DNA of 64,000 nucleotides, taken from positions 15,921,263-15,985,262 of the forward strand of contig NC_134028.1 in NCBI RefSeq assembly GCF_964204645.1. Reading direction: 5' to 3'. Source of the DNA: Tubulanus polymorphus. Taxonomy: Eukaryota > Nemertea > Palaeonemertea > Tubulaniformes > Tubulanidae. The stretch's first letter is position 1. Every line of letters starts with the position of its first letter. The notes below the pieces were generated by a model. It saw only the letters and a list, made by a program, of their open reading frames with translations, was not told the origin of the DNA and ran no database searches. Below are positions 23,503 through 35,479 of this stretch, piece after piece. The position numbers and the translations under genes were made by a program.

Positions 23503-23667
23503 TGTCAAGACGCAAAATCCTTCCCTCGAAAAACTAACACGTTTTCTCTATAAAGGACTGTATTCTACTGACTATATAAATCTCCCGTGGTCACCCGTGT
23601 GAATGTCCGACCAATGCAGTAACGCATGACTGCCCAAATATAAATAAATAAACATAGATATCAGACA
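23503..23667 (-). repeat. BEL/Pao LTR (5' LTR in element orientation)
   Basis: 165 bp, with plus-strand ends TGTCAAGACGC and TATCAGACA. On the minus strand the LTR is followed at once by TTGGTCCCTCGGC, a plausible tRNA primer-binding site (complement of a tRNA 3' end finishing GGGACCA). Confidence 0.9.
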
Positions 23668-24450
23668 TAACCCATGCCTTGGCAACAGTAGTAGTTTTTT
23701 GGTCTCTGGTGGCCACAACTACACAGTACCTGGTAAAAAAATCAGTAATAACTAGTACGTCTTCAATTCCAGCACTTGATTTTTCCAGCTGAGTGAAATT
23801 AACAGCTAGTAACTATAGTGGTTTAGAAGCACCAATACGACCTTTGGAATTTTCACATGGGGGCGTTGCTTACCCTCAAAACAACGTCGACGTCGACAGA
23901 GACTGACATGATTCACAACATCTTTACTCAGTCCAATCAAGAAGAACCTTTCGTGGATGAGCTACATTATTATGAAGAGATTAAATTATTATAAAGAGCT
24001 ATTAACACATCAGAAACTTTAGTAGTTGGCAAGAGAATTTGTAGTATTTCAGTGCCATTAACAGTTTGTACATCTATACAAAATTCCATTAATGAATCTC
24101 CGTTTTTTTTTTTCATCTTGTAATAATCTCTTATGGGCATGATTCAATGTAACACTTAACTGCATTTCAAGAATGTCTCTCACAGGAGCAATAATAGGAT
24201 CACTACATTATTCAACCATAAATTCTTCTACATTACTTGGAATATATCACTAAAAGCTGGAATACCGGATTGAATAGCCATTACTCCAGCATGAACACCG
24301 TTACTAGTCTGAAATGGACGATGAATATCATGATGAATACCTGTGCTACATGAACTCTCAACTAACACACTCATTGCGTTTGTAAACTCGTCATCATCAG
24401 TTTAGTGTGTAGGCCTCCTGGATAGTGCATCTGCTTCTGAAAATCCCTAA
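23668..24450 (-). pseudogene. Gypsy RNase H end to integrase core, upstream half
   Basis: Minus-strand reading gives EADALSRRPTH, the end of a Gypsy RNase H domain, at about 24,440-24,405. A degenerate integrase zinc-binding stretch follows, then LAVNFTQLEKSSAGIEDVLV and ITDFFTRYCVVVATRDQKTT, part of the integrase core, ending at AKAWV beside the BEL element. Several stops occur. The continuation lies on the other side of BEL at 18,415. Confidence 0.8.
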
Positions 24451-24479
24451 AGAAACTTACAGAGTACGAGATTCACTCA

Positions 24480-25020
24480 GATTTGATGAGGTGCTTATGC
24501 TGTATTACCACTACCAGTCACTTTGTTGCCATCTCCTCTGATGAATTAATAGAGCTGACATCAATGAATATATCAGAAAACAGAGACATACTGAAAAATA
24601 GGAAAAGGAAAATTCGTAATACAGCAAAATTCAAGTCCTCAAATAGTGTGCGTCCATGATTCTCTCCTGGTTATTTGTTCAGATTTAATCATAGTTAACT
24701 CATTGAAAATGAGCTTATTGTAAACCGAGAGTGAACTCTAATTCACAACTGTGGAACAGGATCAACGATATTGCAAATATCTAATTAAGACATAATACAC
24801 TAACTATAAATTTCATCTGATTCAACTATCTCTTGTTAGTGCTATAATATATGTCTATAGACCTCAGTTGCAACAGTTACTACGCCAGAAACTATTGCAC
24901 GTGTAATTTCATTAATTTTTACTGGTATCATACTTTTTCTTTTGATTTTTCTTTTGTCCTATAAATTCAGAGATTATGCTAAATATGCTGCATTTATTAA
25001 AATGACAGTGACCCTCTTTT
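24480..25020. other. Non-coding stretch
   Basis: No recognisable coding region or repeat boundary. Probably further degraded Gypsy or unique sequence. Confidence 0.4.
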
Positions 25021-25022
25021 CT

Positions 25023-26315
25023 CGATAATCATTCGTATGCTTAATGCGCTACGCTCGAAACTATTTTTAGCACACTCAAACGCAATTTCATTAGCCTGTA
25101 ATTTCACTACTAATGGGCGAATTGAACGGATTAAGCAAAAAAATATTTCGTAATTTGTTTTCCTTTATGGTGCGCAAAGTTGAAAGCCGTGGGTTACATA
25201 TTTTTTTAGAAATTGACCAAAAAGTTTCAAAAATTCGATTTATTTGAACACGTTTTTTTATGCAGCTTCTTTAACTCTCCAAAATAACACATGTGAAAAT
25301 TCAATGCTATTTGCGTCGGAAGAACTTTATATTGCCAAGATCTGACGCTTGGTTCGGTAGTTATGGGCTTTCATAAACGTAACCCCTCGAAATCTTGGTT
25401 ATATAAAATTGGTGTTGACCCGTTTTTGACTTTCATCATGACGTCATAACATTGAACGAGGTGGATCAGCTGGTGCGCGTTATTTCACAAACAAAATGGC
25501 GGCACGATTGAATAGGTTCATATTCATCATTTCTAGCGTGAATACTGATATTCAAGGCGTATGATATAACGATTTATTGTGTGCGATGTGTTCAATGATT
25601 CATCTAGTTTTGATATCCCGGGCATAAGGTAATGTTGCATCAAGATATCTGACAAAGTGTGGTTTCAAAATAGGGAAATATACTCCGTGTTCAGCACATG
25701 GCTGATTTACTGATAGCATTGAATTTTTAGAGATGAGTCTGATATTTACACGACTGGAATACTTGTTTTATCATCATTAATTGAAGTCATTTTATTAACG
25801 TTCGCATTACAATCGTTTTGGAGCCTGATTATTTGTATTAGATTGTTACCGCGGCACAGTGGAGCGTTCGCATTGAAAACAGTCGTGTACAGTCGCGTAG
25901 GCAATATAGCCTTATACTCTTGTGTTCACTGCGTGTATGTATCAGTTATAGAGTACGCGCGCCACGGTTTAGGTCGCGCATAACAACGATTTGTCTAAGT
26001 GAAGATGGAAGCTACTTAAAGCAATCCTATCGTGAAATTATTAAAAATCATGTCAGCTGATAAACTTTGTTTCGTCAGTAACCGGCACTGACTGGCCTCA
26101 AATTTGAAGAACTTGGGAGCTTCTGTCCTGATTGGTCCGTATGATGAAAATGAAGAAACCTCAGATGAAACCCAGGCTCTCACCAAGCTTGTACCGTATC
26201 TTACCAGGTCACTCAGTTTTAGTTGTTTTACATTATTCAAGGGATGTATTACAATTATGAACATTTGTTCAGACAAAAGGCCCATATCAATTTTTTTAAC
26301 AAGATTTCATTCTCG
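25023..26315 (+). repeat. Long dispersed repeat, copy 1 (interrupted by piggyBac)
   Basis: It begins GATAATCATTCGTATGC and is repeated in the same orientation at 58,337-59,517; the last 49 bases of this copy lie beyond the piggyBac element, at 27,323-27,371. Copies differ by scattered substitutions, and copy 2 lacks about 140 bp near the end. No protein is evident. The shared CRE-like and YY1-like sites suggest a promoter-bearing unit such as a retroelement 5' region, but that is inference. Confidence 0.85.
25439..25503 (+). promoter_or_regulatory. CRE-like and YY1-like motifs in dispersed repeat
   Basis: The palindrome TGACGTCA (25,439-25,446) matches the CREB/ATF consensus, and AAAATGGCGGC (25,493-25,503) matches the YY1 motif often found near transcription starts. 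Both are kept in copy 2 (58,773-58,780 and 58,827-58,837). Function is inferred. Confidence 0.35.
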
Positions 26316-26319
26316 TTAA

Positions 26320-27318
26320 CCCTTACAATACCACTACCGTATGGCATTTGGTGCAAATTGACAAGCTAGCATACCCGTACCGTATGTGATACGGTATCAC
26401 TTAACCCTCATTCTAGAAGGGTATATCTATCAGTATCAGCTGGTGCTGCCATCTGCGTAAAATCCAAGCTGGCAACAGCCAGGAAAAAACAATTTGGCTG
26501 GATGAAACGGTTCAGCAGCTCATATATGATGCTGACAGTGATGCTGGTGACTTGGAATTTGTTAGTGAACAAATTGAGAGTGACAACGAATATGACAGCA
26601 GCAGTTCAGATGATGAGACTTAGTCAGTAAATAGGTTTATAGTGCCGGCAATGATTTTGATGATGAAAATGAAATTAGTGACAATTTTTTTAGACCCTGT
26701 TGATACGGTTGTTATGGCAACGGACACCAATAACAATGATGAAGAACCAGAAACTTTCCGTCCTCAAGGTCACATATATCCAACCTATTTGTCTTATTTG
26801 TAAGCCCAAAGGTTATCAACACCATGGTATACAATGTATCAGTGTCAAATACATAGGTAACAAGTTTCTGAGGCCTGAAATTATACCCCAATGAAACCCC
26901 TTCCATCCGCCCTTCCGACAAATTGGTGTAAAAGTGGGTAAATTAGTGGAAATATAAATTTTTTAGTTCTATTGCTTTGAAATTTTTTCTACATAAAGTA
27001 AGGATATATGGCATACAATTTCAGTTGGAATTGAATAGATCAGTGCATTTTGCTGGGAGACAGAGCAGTTTATCTGAAACTTTTTCGTGAATTTTTTTCA
27101 TGGCGGCCATCTTGGAGTATGTGACCTTGACCTCAAGTTCACTTATACCCACATTATTTATGTCTACTTTGTTGGCCCAAAAGTTATCAACAACATGCTA
27201 TATAATTTTTCTGTGTCAGATACCTTGGTAACTATTCTATGAAGCCTCAAATATACCCCTATAAACCCCTTAGTTCCCTCCAGTACAGTGGCGGACACAC
27301 TATGTGGTATTGAAAGGG
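26320..27318. mobile_element. piggyBac element 1, 999 bp, internally decayed
   Basis: The target duplication TTAA lies at 26,316-26,319 and 27,319-27,322. Terminal repeats are CCCTTACAATACCAC and, inverted, CCCTTTCAATACCAC. TTAA duplications with CCCTT ends are diagnostic of piggyBac. The interior retains a short acidic reading frame (26,498-26,623) but no catalytic domain. The paralogous repeat at about 59,468 has no insertion at this point. Confidence 0.9.
26498..26623 (+). pseudogene. Remnant of piggyBac transposase N-terminus
   Basis: A 41-codon stretch beginning LDETVQQLIYDADSDAG and ending in SSSSDDET followed by TAG has the acidic, Asp/Ser-rich composition of piggyBac transposase N-termini. 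There is no ATG in good position and no DDD catalytic core downstream, so only this end survives. Assignment rests on the TIRs around it and on composition. Confidence 0.55.
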
Positions 27319-27372
27319 TTAAAAGTCAGTTATCATTAGAAGTTCACACTGACCAAAATTGAGTCATTTTTC

Positions 27373-27398
27373 ATGGGCTTGCATGCTTGCAAGCCCAT
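27373..27398 (+). repeat. Hairpin at start of HINE/pearl-like element
   Basis: ATGGGCTTGCA and TGCAAGCCCAT pair with a 4-base loop, preceded by TTTTTC and followed by ATTGCTATCACAC. It sits exactly where the long dispersed repeat ends, as the different hairpin at 59,520 does in copy 2. Confidence 0.6.
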
Positions 27399-28668
27399 AT
27401 TGCTATCACACGGATTGATAACTAGCTTGGGGAGTCAATTACTTTCGTTAGAACCATTCTTTGGCTCTGATATTTATACACATTTAATGCGGTAACAAAA
27501 TCTAGGTTGCTTTCGTATATTGGCTATGACGGTTGTCGTTTTCATTGCTTTATGATTTTGTTTAATCGTTTTTGTTATTTCAGCAGCGCATACCAACCTT
27601 GGTTGAGCGTGCGTGATCAGGCTTGAAATTGGTATTAATGCGCGGCATAGTGCTGCCGGCAATTCAATTCATTCTTTATTGAGACAAAATTTTACCATAA
27701 AACATTTACTTTCACGTTTTTAAAAAACTCTAAATTTTTACTTTCATTGGGTGCTTGCGTTAGCAGCCATTTGTAAAATCTATGTACGAACATTTTTATT
27801 TTTCAGTTTAGATATCTAAAACTTAAAAAGCACTTTTCTGTAAAATAAATTCTGAATTGAATTGAAGACTGGTTCCCTGACTTTTCAAAGAGCCAGGGGC
27901 GGTAGTCTATGGTGGCAATAAACTTTATCGGATGATCGTAGTGGATTGTCATTTGAAGGAAATGTAACTAAAATCTTGCTTAATGTCTGTATTATTTTAA
28001 AAAGAAAAATCGTGGCTCTTATCTATTTTCGTGTTCGCTTCCCTTCACCTGAAGTCACTCGAGTTAGTCACTTTTTTTCTTTCAGCTGTACATTTTTCTA
28101 TGCAAAATCATTTCCACACAATCCGATAAGTAATCTAGCAATTATCAACATGATGATAGATTCCGTTAAGACACTGCAATATTCAAATAACAACTATCCA
28201 AAAGCTTGTACTAACTTGGTCCACGTCTACAATAAAACCATTCCGATTCCCAGTCCCCGTGTGTAACATTTCGTGTAACGATGTAAGACAACACCGATCT
28301 CTTAGCTCTTTTAACAAGAAATCAGTTCAAAGTTCGATTAATTCTACTACAGAAATAACCACCAAGCAAGCTTTCAGTACAACCATGTCAGCAAGCCCAT
28401 TTTTAGAATTTCTTTCTTGTTATATATTCTTTTCTTGTTTAATTTTCAATGAAATAAATTTTTGCATACCGGTAGCCTTTGTGACAGAATTTTTACTTCA
28501 TACCAGTTTGGCGAGCCACTGGACCATTGGTCCTTTATTTCAATTAATCATCACGTTTCTTCCTCCAGCAAACACAACTTAGTTTTTATTTCACCAACAA
28601 TACCAATTTCTCACGCAAACACCAATTTCGTGGCACAAGGCCAAACTGCTACTTCTGTCTATCGTGCA

Positions 28669-28844
28669 TCCCACTTCTGACACCATTTGACGTAACGTGG
28701 GAAATAAATAACTCGAACACAACTGTGTTGATTGATGACACTGTGACAGTAAGTTTATTGATTGCACTAACCAGACCGAATAATATGATAATATCAAATT
28801 TATATCCATACAAGAACTATCTCGCATTTATATTATACACGACA
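28669..28844 (-). repeat. Gypsy-type LTR with primer-binding site
   Basis: The sequence 28,688-28,844 starts TGACGTAACG and ends ACACGACA on the plus strand (TG..CA ends, 157 bp). On the minus strand it is followed after two bases by TGGTGTCAGAAGTGGGA (28,669-28,685), a primer-binding site typical of Gypsy elements. It contains an AATAAA-like signal. No second LTR or pol was found, so only the 5' end of this element is visible. Confidence 0.65.
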
Positions 28845-29600
28845 GCCATCTTGAATTTAAAGTTTGCACAATACAGCCTATAATTCTTAAATGATTTTCA
28901 TAAGATTTAGTGACTGAGTTTTGGCAGGTTAGATGTGCACCCCTATCGAAAATTGAGGTCATCGGCCATCAAATTTGGCTGCCAGGGCGGCTATCTTGTA
29001 TTTTCTGGTAAGCACAATACAGCCTACAATTCTTGATTGATTTTCATGAAACTTAGTATGAGGATTGGGGCAGGTGAGAAGTCCACCCCTATTCTAAATA
29101 GAGGTTACCAGTCATCAAATATGGCCGCCAAAACAGCCATCTTGAATTTTTACATACAGCATAAGGTGACTTGGTTTAACTTAGTGAGTTGGTTTAGGTA
29201 GGTGAGATGTGCACCCCTATTGAAAATGGGAGTCATCAGCCACCAAATATTGCCACCTGGGTGGCCATTTTTAATTATATTGTAACACAATAGAGCATAC
29301 AATTCTTGATGGATTTACATAAAACTTGTTTTGAGGAATGGGGCAGGTAAGATTTTTACCACTATTGAAAATGTCATTGTGCCTCCAGTATGGTAACTGC
29401 AGCAGACATCTTGATTTTCCTGCTAGCATGATATTGCCTACAACTCTTTTACAAGGATTTACATGAAACTTGGTGTGATGATTGGGGCAGCTAAGATGTA
29501 CACCACTTTCGAAAATGGAGGTCATCAGCTATCAACTATGTCCACCAGGTTAGCCATCTTGAATTTCTTGCCCAATACAACCTGGAATATCTGAGATATC
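28845..29600 (+). repeat. Tandem repeat, about 143-bp units (five to six)
   Basis: The phrase GCCATCTTGAATTT or variants recurs at about 28,845, 28,988, 29,135, 29,263, 29,406 and 29,552. Each unit also carries GATTTTCATGAAACTT and a CACCCCTAT motif. Related units occur at 61,590-62,060. Such internal arrays are a feature of pearl/HINE-type elements. Confidence 0.8.
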
Positions 29601-29639
29601 CATGAAACTTAGACATGTTTATTTTGATTCCTACAAAGT

Positions 29640-31600
29640 GGGGAGAATGTATTGCTGGGGGTATTTAAGGGCATTAGGCGAATTCAAGTTTTTTTTTAAA
29701 TCATGTCAGTCAGTTTGTCTGAGACGTAGATAATTTCTTGGAAGTGACTGGATGCTTGGCAGAGTCGTTTGCACAATTTTTAAGTTGTGAAATATCGAGA
29801 TTAGTTTTTGGTGAAATTTTACTGGGTAGTTGCTGAAAAATTGGCAAAAAACAAACGATTTTGGTATGTTTCGGTTGTATGTCAAGGTCAGAGAGTTAAC
29901 ACTGTTGCATTATTCGATAGACATTTTGGGAAAGTCACACTCTGATTAGTTTTTTAGGGCATACTTTAAATTCATTATCACATGAATCCATTATTCAAAT
30001 GGTCATTATTCATCTGTTTCACATAAGAATTGATAGGAGTGTTATCTGCTATTAAAAAAACCACTACAGTTCATATGAGCTTCCTTTTTTGTTGAAATGA
30101 ACATTGAGAGAAATGATATTATCGTTTCAGCTGGAGTAGAGTACTACATTTCATCCAGGACATTCATAAAGCACTACCATATCAAAAAGCTCAGGATTTA
30201 AGCAAGGTAGGTGAAAATTGACTCGCCAAAATATTGTGCCTTCCTTCGATATTTTCATTGGGAAACTGGGTTTAAGTCCCATTTCACTCATCCTCATTTA
30301 GCACCGTATTTATTACAATTTCATCCTTTTCCTATTTCGCCCCCTTCCCAGTTCCTGCACCTTTCTTGCCTCTTTTTGTACATTTTGAAAGAAGCTAGGA
30401 GTTTGACATTGTAATGGGAATATAAGACATTTGCTCTAATGGCACTAATGGCCTGAGATAAACAAATGTGTTTTCACGCTATTTAATCCTTGTAAAACAC
30501 AGCAATACATCACATTGTTATAGAAGGAATCCATCGAAACCATAACAATGAAACCTCATTTTCCAATGAGAAATAACAGTATTAACATGAATGTTTTTAG
30601 GATGAAATACCCTCAGGTGAAATAGAAAAAAGAAAAAAACTGCCTAATTTAGCACCTAATTAGTAATTAAATCACCCTGCTTGTATATCTGTAGTTAATT
30701 CATGTGGACTTGTTAGGTTATAGAATGGACCTGAGAGTAGCTTTCTGTAGAGCATGCTTATATATCATGAAATTGTTCTTCTGTTAATAAACCAACTCAT
30801 CACGAAAAAAGCTTTCTGTTAGCTCTTTGTAGTAAAAATTATAACCACTGAATAAACACAGCTGATATTTTGCCATTAATGCCTCAATAAAATCCTTTCT
30901 AAATATGTCAATACCTTAATCATCTAGTTGTCTAGACTGACTGTCCTCGCGCGTTTAACAAATCCATAATACGTAAACATGTGAAGGGGCTGCACAGGAA
31001 ATCTATATTTAGAATCTGCGATCGCGTGCTTCAGTTCATTCAACAAAGCATAGCATACGTCCTCGATAAAATTAGTCATTGTTTCAATTCATGCACTGTG
31101 TGCTTGTGTTGAGTGATAGATAGGAAGATCAAAGGGGGCTCCTCTTGGGAAACTATTTATTTACAAGTGCATGAAAAGTGGATGTAAGTATGAACTTGTT
31201 GTAGTGATCTATCCTTATCATTAACTCAAGACATAAACAATGAACGATCAACCGCCTGGCAGCAGTTTTGGTCATTAGTCAAAGCTAGAAAATGGTCCTC
31301 AGATGCGCCAAAGCCCCCCGAAATTTCCAAATTTTCTTGGGTGAGGGCCCCCAATCCCTCCCTTAGGGGCTTCGCACTTTGGGTGCTCGCGACTAATAAT
31401 TTTAGCCTAATAATTTTACTTCTATAGTATTTCAGTGTTTTTCAAAAGCCTACGTTTTCATCCCTGTATATACATATAATGTGTACTTTTGCAAGGCATT
31501 TTAGACCAAAGAAGGGTGGTAGGTAATCATTGGTGGCACCAGGAATTTTCTAAGGAGGGGGGGTCGAGTTCGTAATATTAAACTAAGTCGCCGAACGGCG
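29640..31600. other. Non-coding stretch
   Basis: No gene recognised. The end contains CACCAGGAATTTTCTAAGGAGGGGG (split here: CACCAGGAATTTTC then TAAGGAGG) at about 31,536-31,562, which resembles a hAT-type terminus, but no partner end was found. Confidence 0.35.
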
Positions 31601-31679
31601 GAGTGCGCTCAGGTGCAGAACGCATAAAAAGTTTGAAAATCTTTTTAAATCTTTTGCGCTGCGGAAATTTCTGCAAAAT

Positions 31680-32330
31680 CATGTCTTGGAGATACGTTCT
31701 GACGCAATCTACTAGGCCTATTATCAACGAATACGTCGAATACGCTTACTCGAATAGGCTTGCTGAAGATGACGATCTTATGCTGTATGCGTTTGAAATG
31801 GAAAGAGACGATCTATCAGCCTTAAATCCCTTAGATTTCGGTTTGAAAATATCGGATGAGCAGTGTAGATGTATGTTTAGACTAAAAAATAGATATTTTC
31901 AGGCTTAAATAATGCACTGAGATCTGGAGACATATAAATGTGCACATGTGGCTGTATAGTTTATGGACGTTGAGGAGATCAGACAGCATACTTTCTGAAA
32001 TAATTTCAACTGTTCTCAATGATATTTATGTGCGACTGGTTACATAGAGAGGAGTTGTGGGAATTTGCAGAATCCATACACAACAAAGGGGCTCCGCTGA
32101 AAACTGTTTGGGTTTCAGCGATGGGACTGTGGGGCTAATTTGCACAACAATCAATGGTTATGCTACAGCGGTCACAAGGGAGTACACTTTCTGAAATTCC
32201 AATCCATTGTGACTCCCAATTTGTTGATAGTCAATCTCTTTGGCCTGTTGCTGGGCACCGACACAATTCTGGAATGCTTCGATTAAGCAATCTTCTGGAT
32301 GAACTTGAACTATTCGCAATGTAATGTTTA
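31680..32330 (+). pseudogene. PIF/Harbinger transposase pseudogene
   Basis: The first part (31,681-31,908) gives MSWRYVLTQ, then DFGLKISDEQCRCMFRLK, like Harbinger nuclease N-termini (..S...C...FR). After a break, plus-strand frames give SLSEIISTVLNDIYVR, EFAESIHNKGAP, a degraded catalytic segment, then CYSGHKGVHFLKFQSIVTPN and SGMLRLSNLLDELE, split between frames. Harbinger transposases share the pattern GHK..H.LK.Q....PNG and a downstream RRHDS.ML block. Several frameshifts and stops make it inactive. No terminal repeats were located. Confidence 0.75.
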
Positions 32331-32732
32331 CCATCAATTGTAACAAATTCAGGAAGACAAAGGTAGTATAACTTTTGAACTTTTGAAATAACATTCATTT
32401 ATTATGAAAAATATAGAAATATATAGTCGAAACATATCAATTCTCATTATTATTGGTTTTCATTTTTTGGCTAATTGTGCGAGTACTTCCAACAAGGCTT
32501 TTTTGTTGTTCAGCTTCAAATTTTATTTCTTGAAGCTCCTAGCGATTTCTCTCATATTTTTATTCTTTTCCTGTAGGTATTCTCCAATATCAAATTTAAC
32601 TTTCTTATGGGTTTGCTCACCTTCTATAGAACAAAAGTGCATATAGCAAATAAATAATGTTATTGCTTAATTATGGATTCACATTTGAATGTAGGCTTAT
32701 CCTTACTTTTGATGCCTTCTAGTGCTCTTTTT

Positions 32733-32763
32733 AGCCCACTTGGGACTTTAGTCCCAGCGGGCT
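32733..32763 (+). repeat. Hairpin end of HINE/pearl-like repeat, third copy
   Basis: AGCCCACTTGGGAC pairs with GTCCCAGCGGGCT, followed by ATTGCGTTCACTTTTCGTCC and a (GTCC)n run. It is the clearest member of the family seen at 5,446 and 5,791. Confidence 0.55.
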
Positions 32764-32829
32764 ATTGCGTTCACTTTTCGTCCGTCGTCCGTCCGTCCGT
32801 TCGTTTGTACGAATGAACCCTTGTGTAAC

Positions 32830-34760
32830 TTTAATACCTTGTGCAACTTTATAAACAATGTAAATTTCTACAGATGTTTTTATGTTATAAAGTGTTTGAT
32901 TTTCACCAGAATGTTGATTTACTATCTTCTAAAACATATTAATAAGACATAATGACAAAAAATTATCTTAAAATTCTTTTCCGCTGTCAAAATAATTGCA
33001 TAACATTAATGATTCCACAGAAAGTTGCACAATCCCTTGGACAAAAATGCATGGACAGATCTCTATGGACTATGGACATTTTCAGGAAGTGCTGTCCTCT
33101 ACAGGATGATAAAGTTTTTTGATGAGAAAGTTGCAGAAAGCTTTTCACTGAAAGTTACATAGGGATTATTACCTAAAGTTGCAGAAGGCCTCATGGACAT
33201 GATAAAGTTGCAGAGGGCCATGGACAGTTTACAGTGTGTAATGTCTGCACATAATGTTATGTAGTTATGCCAAAATCTACTCACTATAGATTTAATTTCC
33301 TTAATTGGATATTTCCTCTGAACTTTTGACCAATTTTGCATGACGTATTTGAATTTTGAATTTTTGAATTGTAAACAGCTTTCAGATATTGAGTCATACA
33401 TGGTATTATGGGGGATTTATGTCCATTAGGTTGACAATCCATTATTATTATTTTTTAGTTGTCAAGACATTGCAAATAAATCTCATTCAGCCAAAAAGGT
33501 CTATTTAATCTACTCAGCGTAATTCATAGGGAAAGAGCAAATTGATCTGAAGTGTTTGTTCCTGCCGACCACTGTCTGTGTTAATTGAAAAAAAACTGCA
33601 TATATTGTATGTATCTTTGCAATTTGTATAATTTTAAGACGAGAAATGGAGCTTCAGGCTTGTTAGAATGAACAAATCTAATTAAAAAGTGGCAATATTT
33701 TGAGAAAAAATTATCTATTTACCAATTTTTCTTACGAATTACTCTTAGAAGATATTTTGCCTTCTTATTCTACCTCACAAAACACTAATCCAAACTGAGT
33801 GTTTTCATGAGTACTAGTACAAATAGTTTCAACAATTGCTACCAAGGGCAATTTTGAATGCCTATAGCCTGAAATATGATGCTCTCTCGAATGTATGACT
33901 GTTAGGCGGTGCAATCACTATGATGATGATTAGATAGATGTTTTTCTCACGTTTCGAGGTTTTAACTAAATCCTATTATCAATGAAATGATAATTGTAAT
34001 ATAATCGTAATATGATTGTAATATAATCCAAAAAGCCCATGTCAATACGGCATTGAGCTGGCCGTATATTTTCTATAGGTTGAACGCAGATTTGGCGCGT
34101 AGCAAGATAGTACTTTGTACGCTACACTCAACCAGGATGATTGGAGTAATTTATTCACGTATGTGGCCAATTTTTCAATAGTTATTAGCATAAGAAGCTA
34201 CTAAAAAGAACGAAAATACTTATTAGCATTGTTAAACCCTAACTATCAACAATATGTGATGATGAATGTATTTCGCTGACATTAGATAGTTATCGCTGAC
34301 ATTAGATAGTTAGTTGTACACCAAATGGTTAAACTGCTGTTCGCTAGGTAGGAGATTTGGTTCAGAATGGATTTTAAAATATATACAACACAATGATGAT
34401 AGCTTGGAAGCACCATCTTTAAATCATTTTCAGTATCAGATTACTTTAAAGCTGTCTCACTAAGTGCCGAATCATGTGCAAACACCCCGAAAGTGTGGTA
34501 TTCAAGCTAATTTGGTACCGGACAAGTATGTTACTTTGTAAGCCAAAAATCCCAAGTGAAAGCCACTTAAGAGACAATTTCTAAGATAAGACAAAATAGG
34601 TACATAGACAACAATTATTTAGCAGTATGTTTATTCCAGATAATGTATGGAGATAAGACTTTGTTATAGGCCTAGGGTAACCCGTATTAGAGTTGAAAGT
34701 TTTCAGATTTTCTGTGATAATAGCTGATTCTATGTGTCAGTTTCTAAGGTCATTGCATGG
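32830..34760. other. Non-coding stretch
   Basis: No gene recognised. Near 33,120-33,230 the phrase AAGTTGCAGA recurs several times, possibly tandem units of the hairpin-ended element starting at 32,733. A 20-bp exact tandem duplication occurs at about 34,275-34,314. Confidence 0.35.
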
Positions 34761-34767
34761 ATATAAT

Positions 34768-35472
34768 CAGGGGCAGATCTAGGATTTTTCAAGGGGGATG
34801 GCTGACAAGAAACGTAATGAAGAGACTGAAACTAGCTCGAATTTTGAAAAAGCCTCTGGGAAAATGGTGGAATTTGACAGTATTTGTGCGATGGTTTCTG
34901 TGAAAATTATGACAACCTGCTGAGCCGTGGCCAGGATGAGGTGTTGATAATTTTGATGAGATTATTAGGGGAAGCAGGTCATTTTTCAAGTATTTGTCAT
35001 GGTACTGTTTTGGGAAATTTTTGACACAGATTGGGAAAGAAGTCAAATAGTTATGATTGGGAAAATAATCGTTTATCGGATACATATACGGCCAAGCGGA
35101 ATGGGTGGAGATACACTAACTCATCTACAACGGAATGGTCCGGTAAAGTAAGTGCAGATCCGCACCTCTCGTAAATGGTTCAATCAACTGTATTAAATAT
35201 CACTGTTTCACAGTCAAAATGTCATCAGCAATTCAGTACATAAGTGTATTTTATGATATCTTCACCTGGAGATCTCAAACTCGTATTGCTCGTAGCATAG
35301 TACGGCGTCATATGATAGGTATATAATACAATAAAGTTGCAATGCTACTGTTATTTTTGATTCTGAGGCAGCTAATAACATTCTTATTTCATCTTCTTAG
35401 AGGCTATTGACACGAAAAAGCCCCTCGTAGAAAATTTTTATCTCCTATTCACCCCCCTTAGATCTACCCCTG
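34768..35472. mobile_element. 705-bp candidate DNA transposon with CAGGGG termini
   Basis: Ends CAGGGGCAGATCTAGG and, inverted, CAGGGGTAGATCTAAG face each other. Flanks share ATAAT on both sides. CAGGGG ends resemble hAT elements, but no 8-bp duplication is evident, so the superfamily is open. The interior shows no transposase. Confidence 0.5.
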
Positions 35473-35479
35473 ATAATTA

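Larger units (their letters stand above)
18416..23667 (-). mobile_element. BEL/Pao LTR retrotransposon, nearly complete, defective
   Basis: A 5,252-bp element lies on the minus strand, with LTRs at both ends and a 5-bp target duplication TAACC (just before 18,416 and just after 23,667). Gag, a protease remnant, reverse transcriptase, RNase H, integrase and a DUF5641-like C-terminal domain follow in BEL/Pao order. It is inserted in the integrase region of an older Gypsy copy. The coding part has lost the protease active-site region and has an in-frame stop plus frameshifts, so it is not autonomous. The LTRs differ at only a few positions apart from one 13-16-bp insertion, which points to a moderately recent insertion. 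Confidence 0.92.
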
